NCBI GenBank assembly: GCA_900548005.1
Contig: URIZ01000008.1
Location: 1 to 64,000 of the forward strand
Source: an uncultured Eubacteriales bacterium
GTDB taxonomy: Bacteria; Bacillota; Clostridia; Christensenellales; CAG-917
Direction of reading: 5' to 3'
Length of the DNA stretch: 64,000 nt
The translations under genes were made by a program, and so were the position numbers. The notes below the pieces were generated by a model. The model worked only from the letters and a program-made list of their open reading frames with translations, searched no databases and was not told the origin of the DNA. Numbering within the stretch: position 1 is the first letter of the stretch; each line of letters starts with the position of its first letter. Below, piece by piece: positions 16,473 to 23,474 of this stretch.

Positions 16473-16496
16473 CATTACCAATTACATTACCAATTC
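16473..16496 (-). repeat. Arm-type direct repeats, left cluster 2
   Basis: On the minus strand, TTGGTAATGTAA and TTGGTAATGCGC lie in tandem with period 12, in opposite orientation to the cluster at 16247 and to the right-end cluster at 23801. Confidence 0.6.
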
Positions 16497-16813
16497 TATT
16501 TTTTGCGGTTTTTCTTTGCATTCGGATGACCTTTGTAGGTTTTGACGTAAATCTTGAGTTCTTTTAGCACTTCGTCATAGTTTAGAACCCATCTGTTTCC
16601 GTGTTTGAAACTAAAAATCTTTTCGTTTTTTATCAGATATTCTATGTCGTGCTTATCAATTTGCCACCTTTTATAACGCTTGTTCCAACTATTTACACAG
16701 TAACGAAGATTTCTCAGACGTGGCACTTCGTAATGTTCGCTCATTGATTTTGGGTTGACTTTGCTCATAAAGTTTTCAATGTCTATTAACCAAGCCTTTT
16801 CGTGTATTTCCAT
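16496..16813 (-). CDS. Small basic protein, possible excisionase-like accessory factor
   Basis: A 105-residue protein from the ATG at 16813; an in-frame reading could extend to 16912, but neither start has a clear ribosome site. It contains KWQIDKHDIEYLIKNEKIF and a HGNRWVLNYDE stretch that look like a winged DNA-binding fold, with a very basic C-terminus. It lies next to the tRNA and the arm-type repeats, where excisionase or integrase genes usually sit, hence the suggestion. No integrase catalytic residues are present. Confidence 0.45.
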   Translation of the reverse strand: MEIHEKAWLIDIENFMSKVNPKSMSEHYEVPRLRNLRYCVNSWNKRYKRWQIDKHDIEYLIKNEKIFSFKHGNRWVLNYDEVLKELKIYVKTYKGHPNAKKNRKK

Positions 16814-16947
16814 AAATATGTCATTGTCAAGGCAAAACTTTCGGCAGTTTGGTCGGCGAATAATTGTGTTTGCATATGGTGCGCCTTCTGCCCGATGGGA
16901 ACGATCACACAAGCAATCTACAAATTAAGGAACAGAAAAAACAATAA

Positions 16948-16988
16948 GTGATAACATCACAGAACTCTGATTTCAAATCGGATATAAT
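16948..16988 (+). promoter_or_regulatory. Fnr/Crp-like operator and activator-type promoter of the trxA operon
   Basis: Palindrome GTGATAACATCAC (16948-16960) lies upstream of a -10 TATAAT at 16983-16988, and no -35 box is visible. The operator centre is about 41 nt before the expected start, the class II activator position. The same 17-bp sequence and the same spacing occur at 20965. The likely regulator is the Crp/Fnr protein encoded at 19413. Confidence 0.75.
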
Positions 16989-17020
16989 AAAAACACAATA
17001 AAGCAAGGGAGGACACGAAG

Positions 17021-17326
17021 ATGTCTGTCATTAAAATTAGTAAAAAAAATTTCGCAAGCGAAGTTTTGAATTCCAATAAACCTGTTCTTCTCGATTTCTA
17101 TGCCGATTGGTGCGGTCCCTGCCGTATGGTAGGTCCGATCGTATCGGAAATCGCAAATGAGCGAAACGATGTTAAAGTCGGCAAAATCAATGTTGACGAA
17201 CAGCCGGAGCTTGCAGCACAGTTTCAGGTAATGAGCATCCCGATGCTCGCTGTAATCAAAAACGGGAAACTCGAAAATCAGGTTGTTGGTTACAGATCGA
17301 AAGAGCAAATTGAAGCAATGCTGTAA
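17021..17326 (+). CDS. trxA: Thioredoxin
   Basis: Cytoplasmic dithiol reductant of 101 residues with the classic WCGPC active site and the cis-proline segment SIPML. GGGAGG lies upstream. It is first in a three-gene operon with rhodanese and CoA-disulfide reductase, behind the Fnr/Crp-like operator. In this setting it probably reduces protein and persulfide sulfur under oxygen or sulfur stress. It lies within the tRNA-Arg island. Confidence 0.96.
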   Translation: MSVIKISKKNFASEVLNSNKPVLLDFYADWCGPCRMVGPIVSEIANERNDVKVGKINVDEQPELAAQFQVMSIPMLAVIKNGKLENQVVGYRSKEQIEAML

Positions 17327-17336
17327 GGAGAAAAAA

Positions 17337-17660
17337 ATGAGACTGTTTAATTTCTTCCGCAACACCGCCGACATTAATACCGGTGTTGCAGAATACGAAA
17401 CAAATGTCGGTGCTGTATTGCTTGATGTTAGGACGGCAGATGAATACCGTGACGGGCACATTGACGGAAGCGTCAACATACCTCTTGATAGAATTTCTTC
17501 CGTTGAGAATATCGTCAAGGACAAAAGCACACCGCTTTATGTGCATTGTTTAAGCGGTGGTAGAAGCGGACAAGCTGTATCCTATTTGAAGCAAATTGGT
17601 TACACAAATGCAAAAAATATCGGTGGCATCAGCAGCTACCGTGGAAAGGTGGTGAAATAA
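17337..17660 (+). CDS. Single-domain rhodanese (sulfurtransferase)
   Basis: Transfers sulfane sulfur to a thiol acceptor via a cysteine persulfide. The 107-residue protein has LLDVRTADEYRDGHIDGSVN, the CH2A-like signature, and the active-site loop HCLSGGRS with its cysteine. The start at 17337 has AAGGAG just upstream; a longer reading from 17283 would overlap trxA. Its stop directly abuts the ATG of the CoA-disulfide reductase gene, so translation is probably coupled. Confidence 0.93.
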   Translation: MRLFNFFRNTADINTGVAEYETNVGAVLLDVRTADEYRDGHIDGSVNIPLDRISSVENIVKDKSTPLYVHCLSGGRSGQAVSYLKQIGYTNAKNIGGISSYRGKVVK

Positions 17661-19352
17661 ATGAAAGTTGTAATTATAGGCGGTGTTGCAGGTGGCGCTA
17701 CTGCGGCGGCGAGAATACGCAGGCTTGATGAACAAGCGGAAATAGTTGTTTTTGAACGTTCAGGATTTATCTCATATGCTAACTGTGGTCTGCCGTACTA
17801 TATCGGCGGCACCATTGAAGAAGAAAATGATCTAACCTTGCAGACGCCTGAAAGCTTTTGGAGGCGTTTTAGAGTTAAGATGAATGTGCATCATGAAGTT
17901 ACGGCAATTCATCCTGATAGCAAAACCGTTACCGTAAAAAACCTTGAAAACGGCAAAATCCTTACCGAGAGTTATGATAAGCTCTTGCTCTCACCCGGTG
18001 CTAAGCCGATAAAACCGGGGTTTGACGGTATTGACAGCGATAAGATATTTACCCTGCGCACTGTTGAGGATGCTCTTAGACTCAAGAAATATACGGATGA
18101 GAATCATCCAAAATCCGCAGTTGTTGTCGGTGGAGGATTTATCGGAATCGAAGTTGCGGAAAATCTGCGTGAACTCGGAATAGATGTAACGCTCGTGGAA
18201 GCGGCGGATCAGCTTATGGCTCCGTTTGACAGGGATATGGCATCGTTTATTCATGCTGAAATCCGCAAAAACAGTATCCATCTAATGCTTGATACTATGG
18301 TTGAAGGTTTTGCCGATACCGATTACGGCATTGATGTGAAGCTCAAAAATGCTCCGACACTTCATACCGATATGGTTGTAATGGCAATCGGCGTCGCTCC
18401 CGAAACCACACTTGCGAAAGATACCGGTATAGAACTTGGCATTAAAGGCAGTATTGTGGTCAATGACAAAATGGAAACATCTATACCTGACATTTATGCG
18501 GTTGGAGATGCGGTGCAGATCAAAAATTTTGTAACGGATAAGGACACACTCATCTCTCTTGCCGGCCCTGCAAACAAGCAGGGTAGAATTGCCGCCGATA
18601 ATATCTGCGGCGGTGACAGCCATTATACCGGCGGACAGGGCTCATCAGTCATCAAAATATTTGACATGACAGCTGCCGCTACGGGTATCAACGAAAAAAC
18701 CGCAAAGTCCCTTGGTATTGCTACAGACAAAGTCATTCTTTCGCCGATGAGTCACGCAGGATATTATCCCGGCGGTAAAATGATGACTATGAAAGTGCTG
18801 TTTGAAAAAGAAAGCTACCGCATTTTAGGTGCACAAATTATAGGTTTTGACGGTGTCGATAAGAGGATTGATGTGCTTGCAACCGCTATCCGTGCCGGAA
18901 TAAAAGCATACGAACTTACAGAACTTGACCTTGCCTATGCCCCGCCGTATTCCTCCGCAAAGGACCCTGTGAATATGGCAGGCTATATCATTGAAAACAT
19001 GAAAAACGGCATTGTAAAGCAATGGTATTATGAGGAAGATGAAACTCTTCCCCGTGACGGCAGCATAACACTTCTTGATACACGTACACTAATGGAATAC
19101 AGCATGGGGCATGCAAAGGGTTTTATCAATATTCCTGTTGATGAACTGCGTGAACGTATAGGTGAGCTGGACAGGAGCAAGCCTGTGTATGTTATCTGCC
19201 AAAGCGGATTGAGAAGCTATATCGCAAGCAGAATTTTAATGGGTAACGGTTTTGATGCCTATAACTTTGCAGGCGGTTTCCGATTCTATGATGCAGTCCG
19301 TAATGATAAAGCGTTAAATAAAAAATCCACCCCCTGCGGAATGGATGATTAA
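17661..19352 (+). CDS. CoA-disulfide reductase / NAD(P)H persulfide reductase with C-terminal rhodanese
   Basis: FAD-dependent pyridine-nucleotide disulfide reductase fused to rhodanese (563 residues). The N-terminal FAD site is IIGGVAGGATAAARIRR, the redox cysteine is Cys42 in ANCGLPYYIGG, and an NAD site lies near VVVGGGFIGIEVAENL. The last 110 residues are a rhodanese with active Cys513 in VICQSGLRS. Enzymes of this build reduce CoA-disulfide and CoA-persulfides or elemental sulfur. With thioredoxin and the separate rhodanese it forms a sulfane-sulfur handling operon, ended by a hairpin shared with the convergent regulator. Confidence 0.94.
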   Translation: MKVVIIGGVAGGATAAARIRRLDEQAEIVVFERSGFISYANCGLPYYIGGTIEEENDLTLQTPESFWRRFRVKMNVHHEVTAIHPDSKTVTVKNLENGKILTESYDKLLLSPGAKPIKPGFDGIDSDKIFTLRTVEDALRLKKYTDENHPKSAVVVGGGFIGIEVAENLRELGIDVTLVEAADQLMAPFDRDMASFIHAEIRKNSIHLMLDTMVEGFADTDYGIDVKLKNAPTLHTDMVVMAIGVAPETTLAKDTGIELGIKGSIVVNDKMETSIPDIYAVGDAVQIKNFVTDKDTLISLAGPANKQGRIAADNICGGDSHYTGGQGSSVIKIFDMTAAATGINEKTAKSLGIATDKVILSPMSHAGYYPGGKMMTMKVLFEKESYRILGAQIIGFDGVDKRIDVLATAIRAGIKAYELTELDLAYAPPYSSAKDPVNMAGYIIENMKNGIVKQWYYEEDETLPRDGSITLLDTRTLMEYSMGHAKGFINIPVDELRERIGELDRSKPVYVICQSGLRSYIASRILMGNGFDAYNFAGGFRFYDAVRNDKALNKKSTPCGMDD

Positions 19353-19366
19353 AAGGACAGAAAAGA

Positions 19367-19411
19367 AAAGCGTTGAGAATTCATTTTTTGAGAAACTCAA
19401 CGCTTTGTTTT
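19367..19411. terminator. Bidirectional terminator
   Basis: AAAGCGTTGAG/CTCAACGCTTT stem between two convergent genes, with T-runs on both strands. Confidence 0.85.
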
Positions 19412-19412
19412 A

Positions 19413-20069
19413 TCAAACTATAATCTTTTCAAGTCCGTCTTTGTCTATAATTTCAATCGTTCCGCGGGAGAGTGATATAAACCCTTCGTTCACAAAATAC
19501 TTTAGCATTCGTGTTACCACTTCACGGGGATTACCTAAGTGATTGCCGATTGTTTCGTGGGTGATTTTAAGAATGTTAGTGCCTTCGATGCTTGCCTCAT
19601 TCAAAAGAAAATCTGCAAGCCTTTTATCAAAGCTTTTCCACATCACCTGGTCTATCAGCCACATTACATCTGAAAATCGACTTGCCATAACTTCGTTTGT
19701 GTAATTGGCAAGCGGTGCGGAAACATCCATAATGCTTTTGTAAACTTCTGACGGGATGACTAAAACCTCAGTTTCCTTTTCTGCGGTAACGGTAATATCA
19801 AACTGAATACTGTTCATAATACAAGACGCAGAGAAAAGGCAAATATCACGTTCAAAAAGGCGGTACATTGTAATCTCTCTGCCATCGTCGGATATGGTAA
19901 ACGCACGAATCTGACCTGAGAGCACAAGGAGCAGTCCCGTACAATTCTGCGAACCATTATGCAAGAGTTCACCCTTGCCGAATTTACGAACAAAAGATGA
20001 GTTTGTAAGCGCGTCTTGCTGTGATTTCGTCAGTTTATCAAATACAGGTAAATACGTTAAGTAATTCAT
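19413..20069 (-). CDS. Crp/Fnr-family transcriptional regulator
   Basis: A 218-residue protein with an N-terminal cyclic-nucleotide-binding-like beta-barrel and a C-terminal Crp helix-turn-helix (THETIGNHLGNPREVVTRML). It lacks the N-terminal four-cysteine cluster of classical Fnr; a few cysteines (QNCTG, ICLFSASC) remain as possible redox sensors. The start at 20069 has AAGGAG; an upstream extension would run into the promoter. It is divergent from the DUF134 gene and shares a palindromic control region with it. It is the likely activator of the two GTGATAACATCAC promoters on the island. Confidence 0.93.
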   Translation of the reverse strand: MNYLTYLPVFDKLTKSQQDALTNSSFVRKFGKGELLHNGSQNCTGLLLVLSGQIRAFTISDDGREITMYRLFERDICLFSASCIMNSIQFDITVTAEKETEVLVIPSEVYKSIMDVSAPLANYTNEVMASRFSDVMWLIDQVMWKSFDKRLADFLLNEASIEGTNILKITHETIGNHLGNPREVVTRMLKYFVNEGFISLSRGTIEIIDKDGLEKIIV

Positions 20070-20096
20070 AAGCCGTGTCTCCTTTTCAGTATTTTT

Positions 20097-20162
20097 AGTA
20101 TAGCGTAATTTCTGGCATATGTCAATAATGCTATTGACATATGCCAGAAACAGCACTATAAT
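20097..20162. promoter_or_regulatory. Divergent consensus promoters over a 42-bp perfect palindrome
   Basis: The palindrome 20109-20150 has 19-bp arms (TTTCTGGCATATGTCAATA and its exact complement) around ATGC. Each arm carries a -35 TTGACA. To the right it is followed after 17 bp by TATAAT (20157-20162) for the DUF134 operon; to the left after 17 bp by TATACT (20102-20097, minus strand) for the Crp/Fnr gene. A protein bound here would cover both -35 boxes at once. Confidence 0.88.
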
Positions 20163-20180
20163 ATATAGTAAGGTGATAAA

Positions 20181-20555
20181 ATGCCAAGACCGACGAAGTG
20201 TCGCCGAGTGTGTTATTTCCCTGAAGTTCTTGAATTTTCTCCAACGGGAGCAGTGAGTGGGGAACCAATTGTATTGAAAATTGATGAACTTGAAACCATA
20301 CGGCTGATTGACAAAGAAAACTTAAGCCAAGAAGAATGCGGGGCACAACTCGGCGTAGGCAGAACAACCGCACAGAAAATCTATGAAACCGCAAGGAAAA
20401 AGATAGCAGACGCACTTGTGCTTGGCTTCGCACTGAAAATTGTGGCGGCGAGTTTCAGCTTTGTAGCGGCAGTACAGGCTTTTGCTATAAAAAAGACTGC
20501 ATCAAACGGCAAATTCAAAAAGAATTCAAAACAGAAAATGGATCAAATATTATGA
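20181..20555 (+). CDS. DUF134-family DNA-binding protein
   Basis: A 124-residue protein with the family start PRPTKCRRVCYFPE and a sigma-70 region 4-like helix-turn-helix (LSQEECGAQLGVGRTTAQKI). DUF134 proteins are usually found beside NifX/NifB-like FeMo-cofactor-type proteins, as here, and are thought to be regulators; the ligand is unknown. It overlaps the next gene by ATGA. It may be one of the proteins that bind the adjacent palindrome. The short lysine-rich tail after about residue 100 is not conserved in my memory of the family. Confidence 0.9.
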   Translation: MPRPTKCRRVCYFPEVLEFSPTGAVSGEPIVLKIDELETIRLIDKENLSQEECGAQLGVGRTTAQKIYETARKKIADALVLGFALKIVAASFSFVAAVQAFAIKKTASNGKFKKNSKQKMDQIL

Positions 20556-20959
20556 GAATCGCAGTAACTTACAAAAACGGAAACATCTTTCAGCATTTCG
20601 GTCACACCGAGCAATTCAAATTGTACGATATTGAAGACGGCAAAATCATTAAAACAGAGCTTATAGATACCAACGGCTCCGGCCACGGTGCATTGGCCGG
20701 CGTACTCTCCGCTGTAAAAGCAGATGTACTTATTTGCGGCGGCATTGGTGGCGGCGCACAAATGGCGCTGGCAGAAAACGGAATAAAGCTCTACGGCGGT
20801 GTCAGCGGTAATGCCGATGAAGCGGTAAATGCTTTTGTTGCCGGCAATCTTGCTTTCAATCCCGATGTGCATTGTGAACACCACGATCATGAACACGGCG
20901 GGGAAACCCATATCTGCGGCGACCACGGCTGCGGACACGGACATTGCGGGAATCATTGA
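20552..20959 (+). CDS. NifX/NifB-like dinitrogenase iron-molybdenum cofactor family protein
   Basis: A 135-residue cytoplasmic protein with the compact NifX-type fold (MRIAVTYKNGNIFQHFGHTEQF, ADVLICGGIGGGAQMALAENGI). A histidine/cysteine-rich tail of about 30 residues (HCEHHDHEHGG, HGCGHGHCGNH) should bind metal. No nitrogenase genes are present; such stand-alone proteins are generally taken as Fe-S or metal cluster carriers. Translationally coupled to the DUF134 gene, and the last gene of that short operon. Confidence 0.9.
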   Translation: MRIAVTYKNGNIFQHFGHTEQFKLYDIEDGKIIKTELIDTNGSGHGALAGVLSAVKADVLICGGIGGGAQMALAENGIKLYGGVSGNADEAVNAFVAGNLAFNPDVHCEHHDHEHGGETHICGDHGCGHGHCGNH

Positions 20960-20963
20960 AAAA

Positions 20964-21005
20964 TGTGATAACATCACAGAATTGTAATTTGAAATATGCT
21001 ATTAT
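20964..21005 (+). promoter_or_regulatory. Fnr/Crp-like operator and promoter of the rubredoxin/rubrerythrin operon
   Basis: TGTGATAACATCACA (20964-20978) lies upstream of TATTAT (21000-21005). The 17 bases GTGATAACATCACAGAA are identical to the trxA operator, and the distance from operator to -10 (22 nt) is identical too. No -35 box. Confidence 0.78.
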
Positions 21006-21026
21006 TTAATTAAAGGAGGCGGAAAT

Positions 21027-21644
21027 ATGAAGCAATATATCTGTAAAGTCTGCGGATATATCCATGAAACCGAAGGCGAATTGCCCGATGATTTCAAGTG
21101 TCCGATTTGCGGTGCAGGTAAGGATGCTTTTGTGCTGAAAGAGGAAACTGCTAAAGCAGAAGAAATCCTTGAAAAGCCGCATACAGAAAAAGAATTATCC
21201 CCAATGGAGATGAGCATCATTTGCTCCAATCTTGCAAGAGGGTGCGAAAAGCAGTATATGCCCGAAGAATCCGAGAGCTTTAGAAAACTCGCAGAATTCT
21301 TCCATCAAAAAGCAGAGCCTGTCAGCAATGCCGGCACAGAGACACTGCTTGAATTGATTAATCATGATATTTCGGTAGGATTTCCTTACGGAAAATCAGC
21401 TGCGGAAGAGCAGCCCGACCGTGGCGCACTTCGCTGTCAGGTGTGGGCAGAAAAGGTAACGAGAATGTTGCAGTCACTTCTCACCCGATATGAGGTTGAG
21501 GGTAACAAGATGCTTGAAAACACAGGTGTGTATGTCTGCACAATCTGCGGATTTGTATTCGTTGGCGATGCACCGCCTGCGCTTTGTCCCGTATGCAAAG
21601 TCCCTGCGTGGAAGTTTGAAAAAATAGAAGGAGGTGCAAGATAA
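21027..21644 (+). CDS. Double-rubredoxin protein (rubredoxin - helical domain - rubredoxin-like)
   Basis: A 205-residue protein with an N-terminal rubredoxin (CKVCGY near 6-11, CPICG near 35) and a C-terminal rubredoxin-like module (CTICGF and CPVC in the last 40 residues). They flank a helical middle region of about 110 residues that I do not recognise. It likely carries electrons to rubrerythrin or superoxide reductase encoded downstream. AAGGAGG is well placed. The stop and the next ATG overlap (ATAATG), so it is coupled to the fusion gene. Confidence 0.85.
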   Translation: MKQYICKVCGYIHETEGELPDDFKCPICGAGKDAFVLKEETAKAEEILEKPHTEKELSPMEMSIICSNLARGCEKQYMPEESESFRKLAEFFHQKAEPVSNAGTETLLELINHDISVGFPYGKSAAEEQPDRGALRCQVWAEKVTRMLQSLLTRYEVEGNKMLENTGVYVCTICGFVFVGDAPPALCPVCKVPAWKFEKIEGGAR

Positions 21645-22786
21645 TGGCAGATAAATATGCAGTACGAAATTTAAGGCTTTGCACAAAAGACTGTCTTTGC
21701 CTTTATGTGTGCCCTACCGGCGCTACGGATACAGAAAACAGCATCATTGATCCAAATAAGTGTATCGGCTGCGGCGTATGTGCCGAGGCATGTCCTTCAG
21801 GTGCTATTTCAATGATGCCGAAGGAATTGCCCCCGCAGCAGCCTAAAACGGATAAAGTGGTTGAGGCGCTGCGTGCTCTCGTTCAAAGCAAAGCGCAGGC
21901 CGAAAACATAGCTTCCCAGTTGCCCGATACACTTTCGAAGGCGGTAGCAAAATCGTCTCGACTTATGGCAGAAGACCTTTGCCGGGAAGCAGGCTTTATG
22001 CTTCCGCAAAGCGCCAACACAAAAGAATTTTTAGAGCAAATAAAATCCTATCCCGATATTCCGGAAGATGTGGTGGAAGCATTGCTTCATACCATAAATT
22101 TCAACGAAAATATAAAAAATAAAGAGGTAACGAAAATGGCAAAATGGAAATGCACCGTATGCGGTTATATTCACGATGGAGATACTCCTCCCGAAACCTG
22201 CCCTGTTTGCAAACAGCCGAAAGAAAAATTCGTAAAACTTGAGGAATCCAAGAATCCCTATGCCGGTACAAAGACCGAAAAGAACCTTTGGGAAGCATTT
22301 GCGGGCGAATCTCAGGCAAGAAACAAGTATACATACTTTGCTTCTGTTGCAAAGAAAGCAGGCTTCGAGCAAATTGCAGCACTTTTCTTGCAAACAGCCG
22401 AAAATGAAAAGGAACATGCGAAACTGTGGTTTAAGGCTCTCGGCGAGCTTGGCGACACTGCCGAAAACCTGCTCCATGCAGCGGAAGGCGAAAATGCCGA
22501 GTGGACTGATATGTATGATCGTATGGCAAGAGAAGCAGATGAAGAAGGCTTTCACGATTTGGCTGCTCAATTCCGCGGTGTTGCCGCTATTGAGAAATCA
22601 CATGAGGAAAGATACCGTGCTCTTCTTAACAATGTTGAAACCAAATCAGTATTTGAAAAGTCCGGTGTAACAGTTTGGGAATGCCGCAATTGCGGACATA
22701 TCGTTGTTGGTACTAAGGCTCCCGAAACATGTCCTGTATGTAAGCATCCGCAGGCCTATTTTGAAGTTCGTAAAGAAAATTATTAA
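21644..22786 (+). CDS. Ferredoxin-rubrerythrin fusion (4Fe-4S / rubredoxin / di-iron / rubredoxin)
   Basis: A 380-residue electron-transfer peroxidase. Residues 1-60 hold two Fe-S cluster motifs: the second is canonical (Cys40, 43, 46, 50), the first has unusual spacing (Cys13, 17, 19, 23). A helical linker follows to about 164. From 165 there is a complete rubrerythrin with an extra N-terminal rubredoxin (Cys170, 173, 186, 189), a di-iron domain (EAFAGESQAR, ENEKEHA, EKSHEER) and a C-terminal rubredoxin (Cys347, 350, 363, 366). The linker just before residue 165 is encoded by what looks like an intergenic ribosome site (AGAGGT, 9 nt before an in-frame ATG at 22136). A separate rubrerythrin may therefore also be made. 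Confidence 0.9.
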   Translation: MADKYAVRNLRLCTKDCLCLYVCPTGATDTENSIIDPNKCIGCGVCAEACPSGAISMMPKELPPQQPKTDKVVEALRALVQSKAQAENIASQLPDTLSKAVAKSSRLMAEDLCREAGFMLPQSANTKEFLEQIKSYPDIPEDVVEALLHTINFNENIKNKEVTKMAKWKCTVCGYIHDGDTPPETCPVCKQPKEKFVKLEESKNPYAGTKTEKNLWEAFAGESQARNKYTYFASVAKKAGFEQIAALFLQTAENEKEHAKLWFKALGELGDTAENLLHAAEGENAEWTDMYDRMAREADEEGFHDLAAQFRGVAAIEKSHEERYRALLNNVETKSVFEKSGVTVWECRNCGHIVVGTKAPETCPVCKHPQAYFEVRKENY

Positions 22787-22798
22787 GGTGAATGAAAA

Positions 22799-23179
22799 AT
22801 GAGAGAAAAGTTTTATATTTGCCGCCATTGCGGTAACTTAATTGGTCTTATTCACGATGCGGGCGTCCCTATGATGTGTTGCGGCCAAAAGATGGAGGCG
22901 CTGGTTCCTAACACCACTGAAGCCACTGTCGAAAAACACTTGCCTTATATTCATAAAGAAGACGGTTCCGTTTATGTAAGAGTCGGCGAAACAACGCATC
23001 CGATGACTGAGGAGCATTATATTCAGTGGATTTACCTTGAAACGGAGAACGGAGGTCAGCGGAGAGCCTTTAAACCTGGCGATACACCGGAAGCTACCTT
23101 TTGCACCGGCGAAGATAAACCTGTTGCAGTTTATGCTTACTGCAACCTCCACGGACTTTGGAAAACTGAAATCAAGTAA
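22799..23179 (+). CDS. dfx: Desulfoferrodoxin (superoxide reductase)
   Basis: Reduces superoxide to hydrogen peroxide without making oxygen, handing the peroxide to rubrerythrin. The 126-residue protein has the N-terminal desulforedoxin iron site (CRHCG and the CC pair near 27) and the superoxide-reductase iron site (HLPYI, HPMTEEHYIQW, and Cys/His in CNLHG). It follows the rubrerythrin fusion by 12 nt in the same operon, giving the superoxide-to-peroxide-to-water route in one transcript. Confidence 0.96.
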   Translation: MREKFYICRHCGNLIGLIHDAGVPMMCCGQKMEALVPNTTEATVEKHLPYIHKEDGSVYVRVGETTHPMTEEHYIQWIYLETENGGQRRAFKPGDTPEATFCTGEDKPVAVYAYCNLHGLWKTEIK

Positions 23180-23184
23180 AAGTA

Positions 23185-23218
23185 AAATCGCCTGCCAAAA
23201 CATCTTGGCAGGCGATTT
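23185..23218. terminator. Terminator after desulfoferrodoxin
   Basis: Perfect 14-bp stem AAATCGCCTGCCAA/TTGGCAGGCGATTT with T-runs on both strands. Confidence 0.92.
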
Positions 23219-23252
23219 GTCATATCTTTTCAATTATAAATAAGTTCAGCGT

Positions 23253-23378
23253 TTACAAGTTCATTTGCTCTATTATGGATATTAGCAACGTTCCTTCTTC
23301 GTTAAGAAATCCTAGACCGGAAATCTTGTCGTCAGAGTTGCCTCTGACTTTCTTGATTAAGTAAACAACTTTTTTCAT
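23253..23378 (-). CDS. Possible 41-residue small protein
   Basis: ATG at 23378 preceded by GGAGG at good but slightly long spacing, running to TAA at 23253. The sequence starts MKKVVYLIKKVRGNSDD; no homology is known to me. It lies between the desulfoferrodoxin terminator and the structured region at 23475-23603. The strong ribosome site is the main support. Confidence 0.4.
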   Translation of the reverse strand: MKKVVYLIKKVRGNSDDKISGLGFLNEEGTLLISIIEQMNL

Positions 23379-23474
23379 TTTTTGGAATACCTCCATATTT
23401 TATTTTGCCTTTCGGCAGGGGCAAAGTAGCACAGGTCGAAACTTATTTGATTTGTAAATAATGTTGCAATGGGC

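Noticed and set aside
16095..16481. Open frame on the minus strand across the tRNA-Arg loci
   Set aside because: It is antisense to a tRNA gene and the split tRNA half; such frames (with RESNPE-like strings) are a known artefact of tRNA antisense translation.
16496..16912. Integrase gene for the island
   Set aside because: The frame is too short and has no tyrosine-recombinase R...HxxR...Y or serine-recombinase residues, so it is kept only as a possible accessory factor.
20552..20959. Nitrogen fixation role for the NifX-like gene
   Set aside because: No nitrogenase or other nif genes are present; stand-alone family members with DUF134 partners are common in non-fixing Clostridia.
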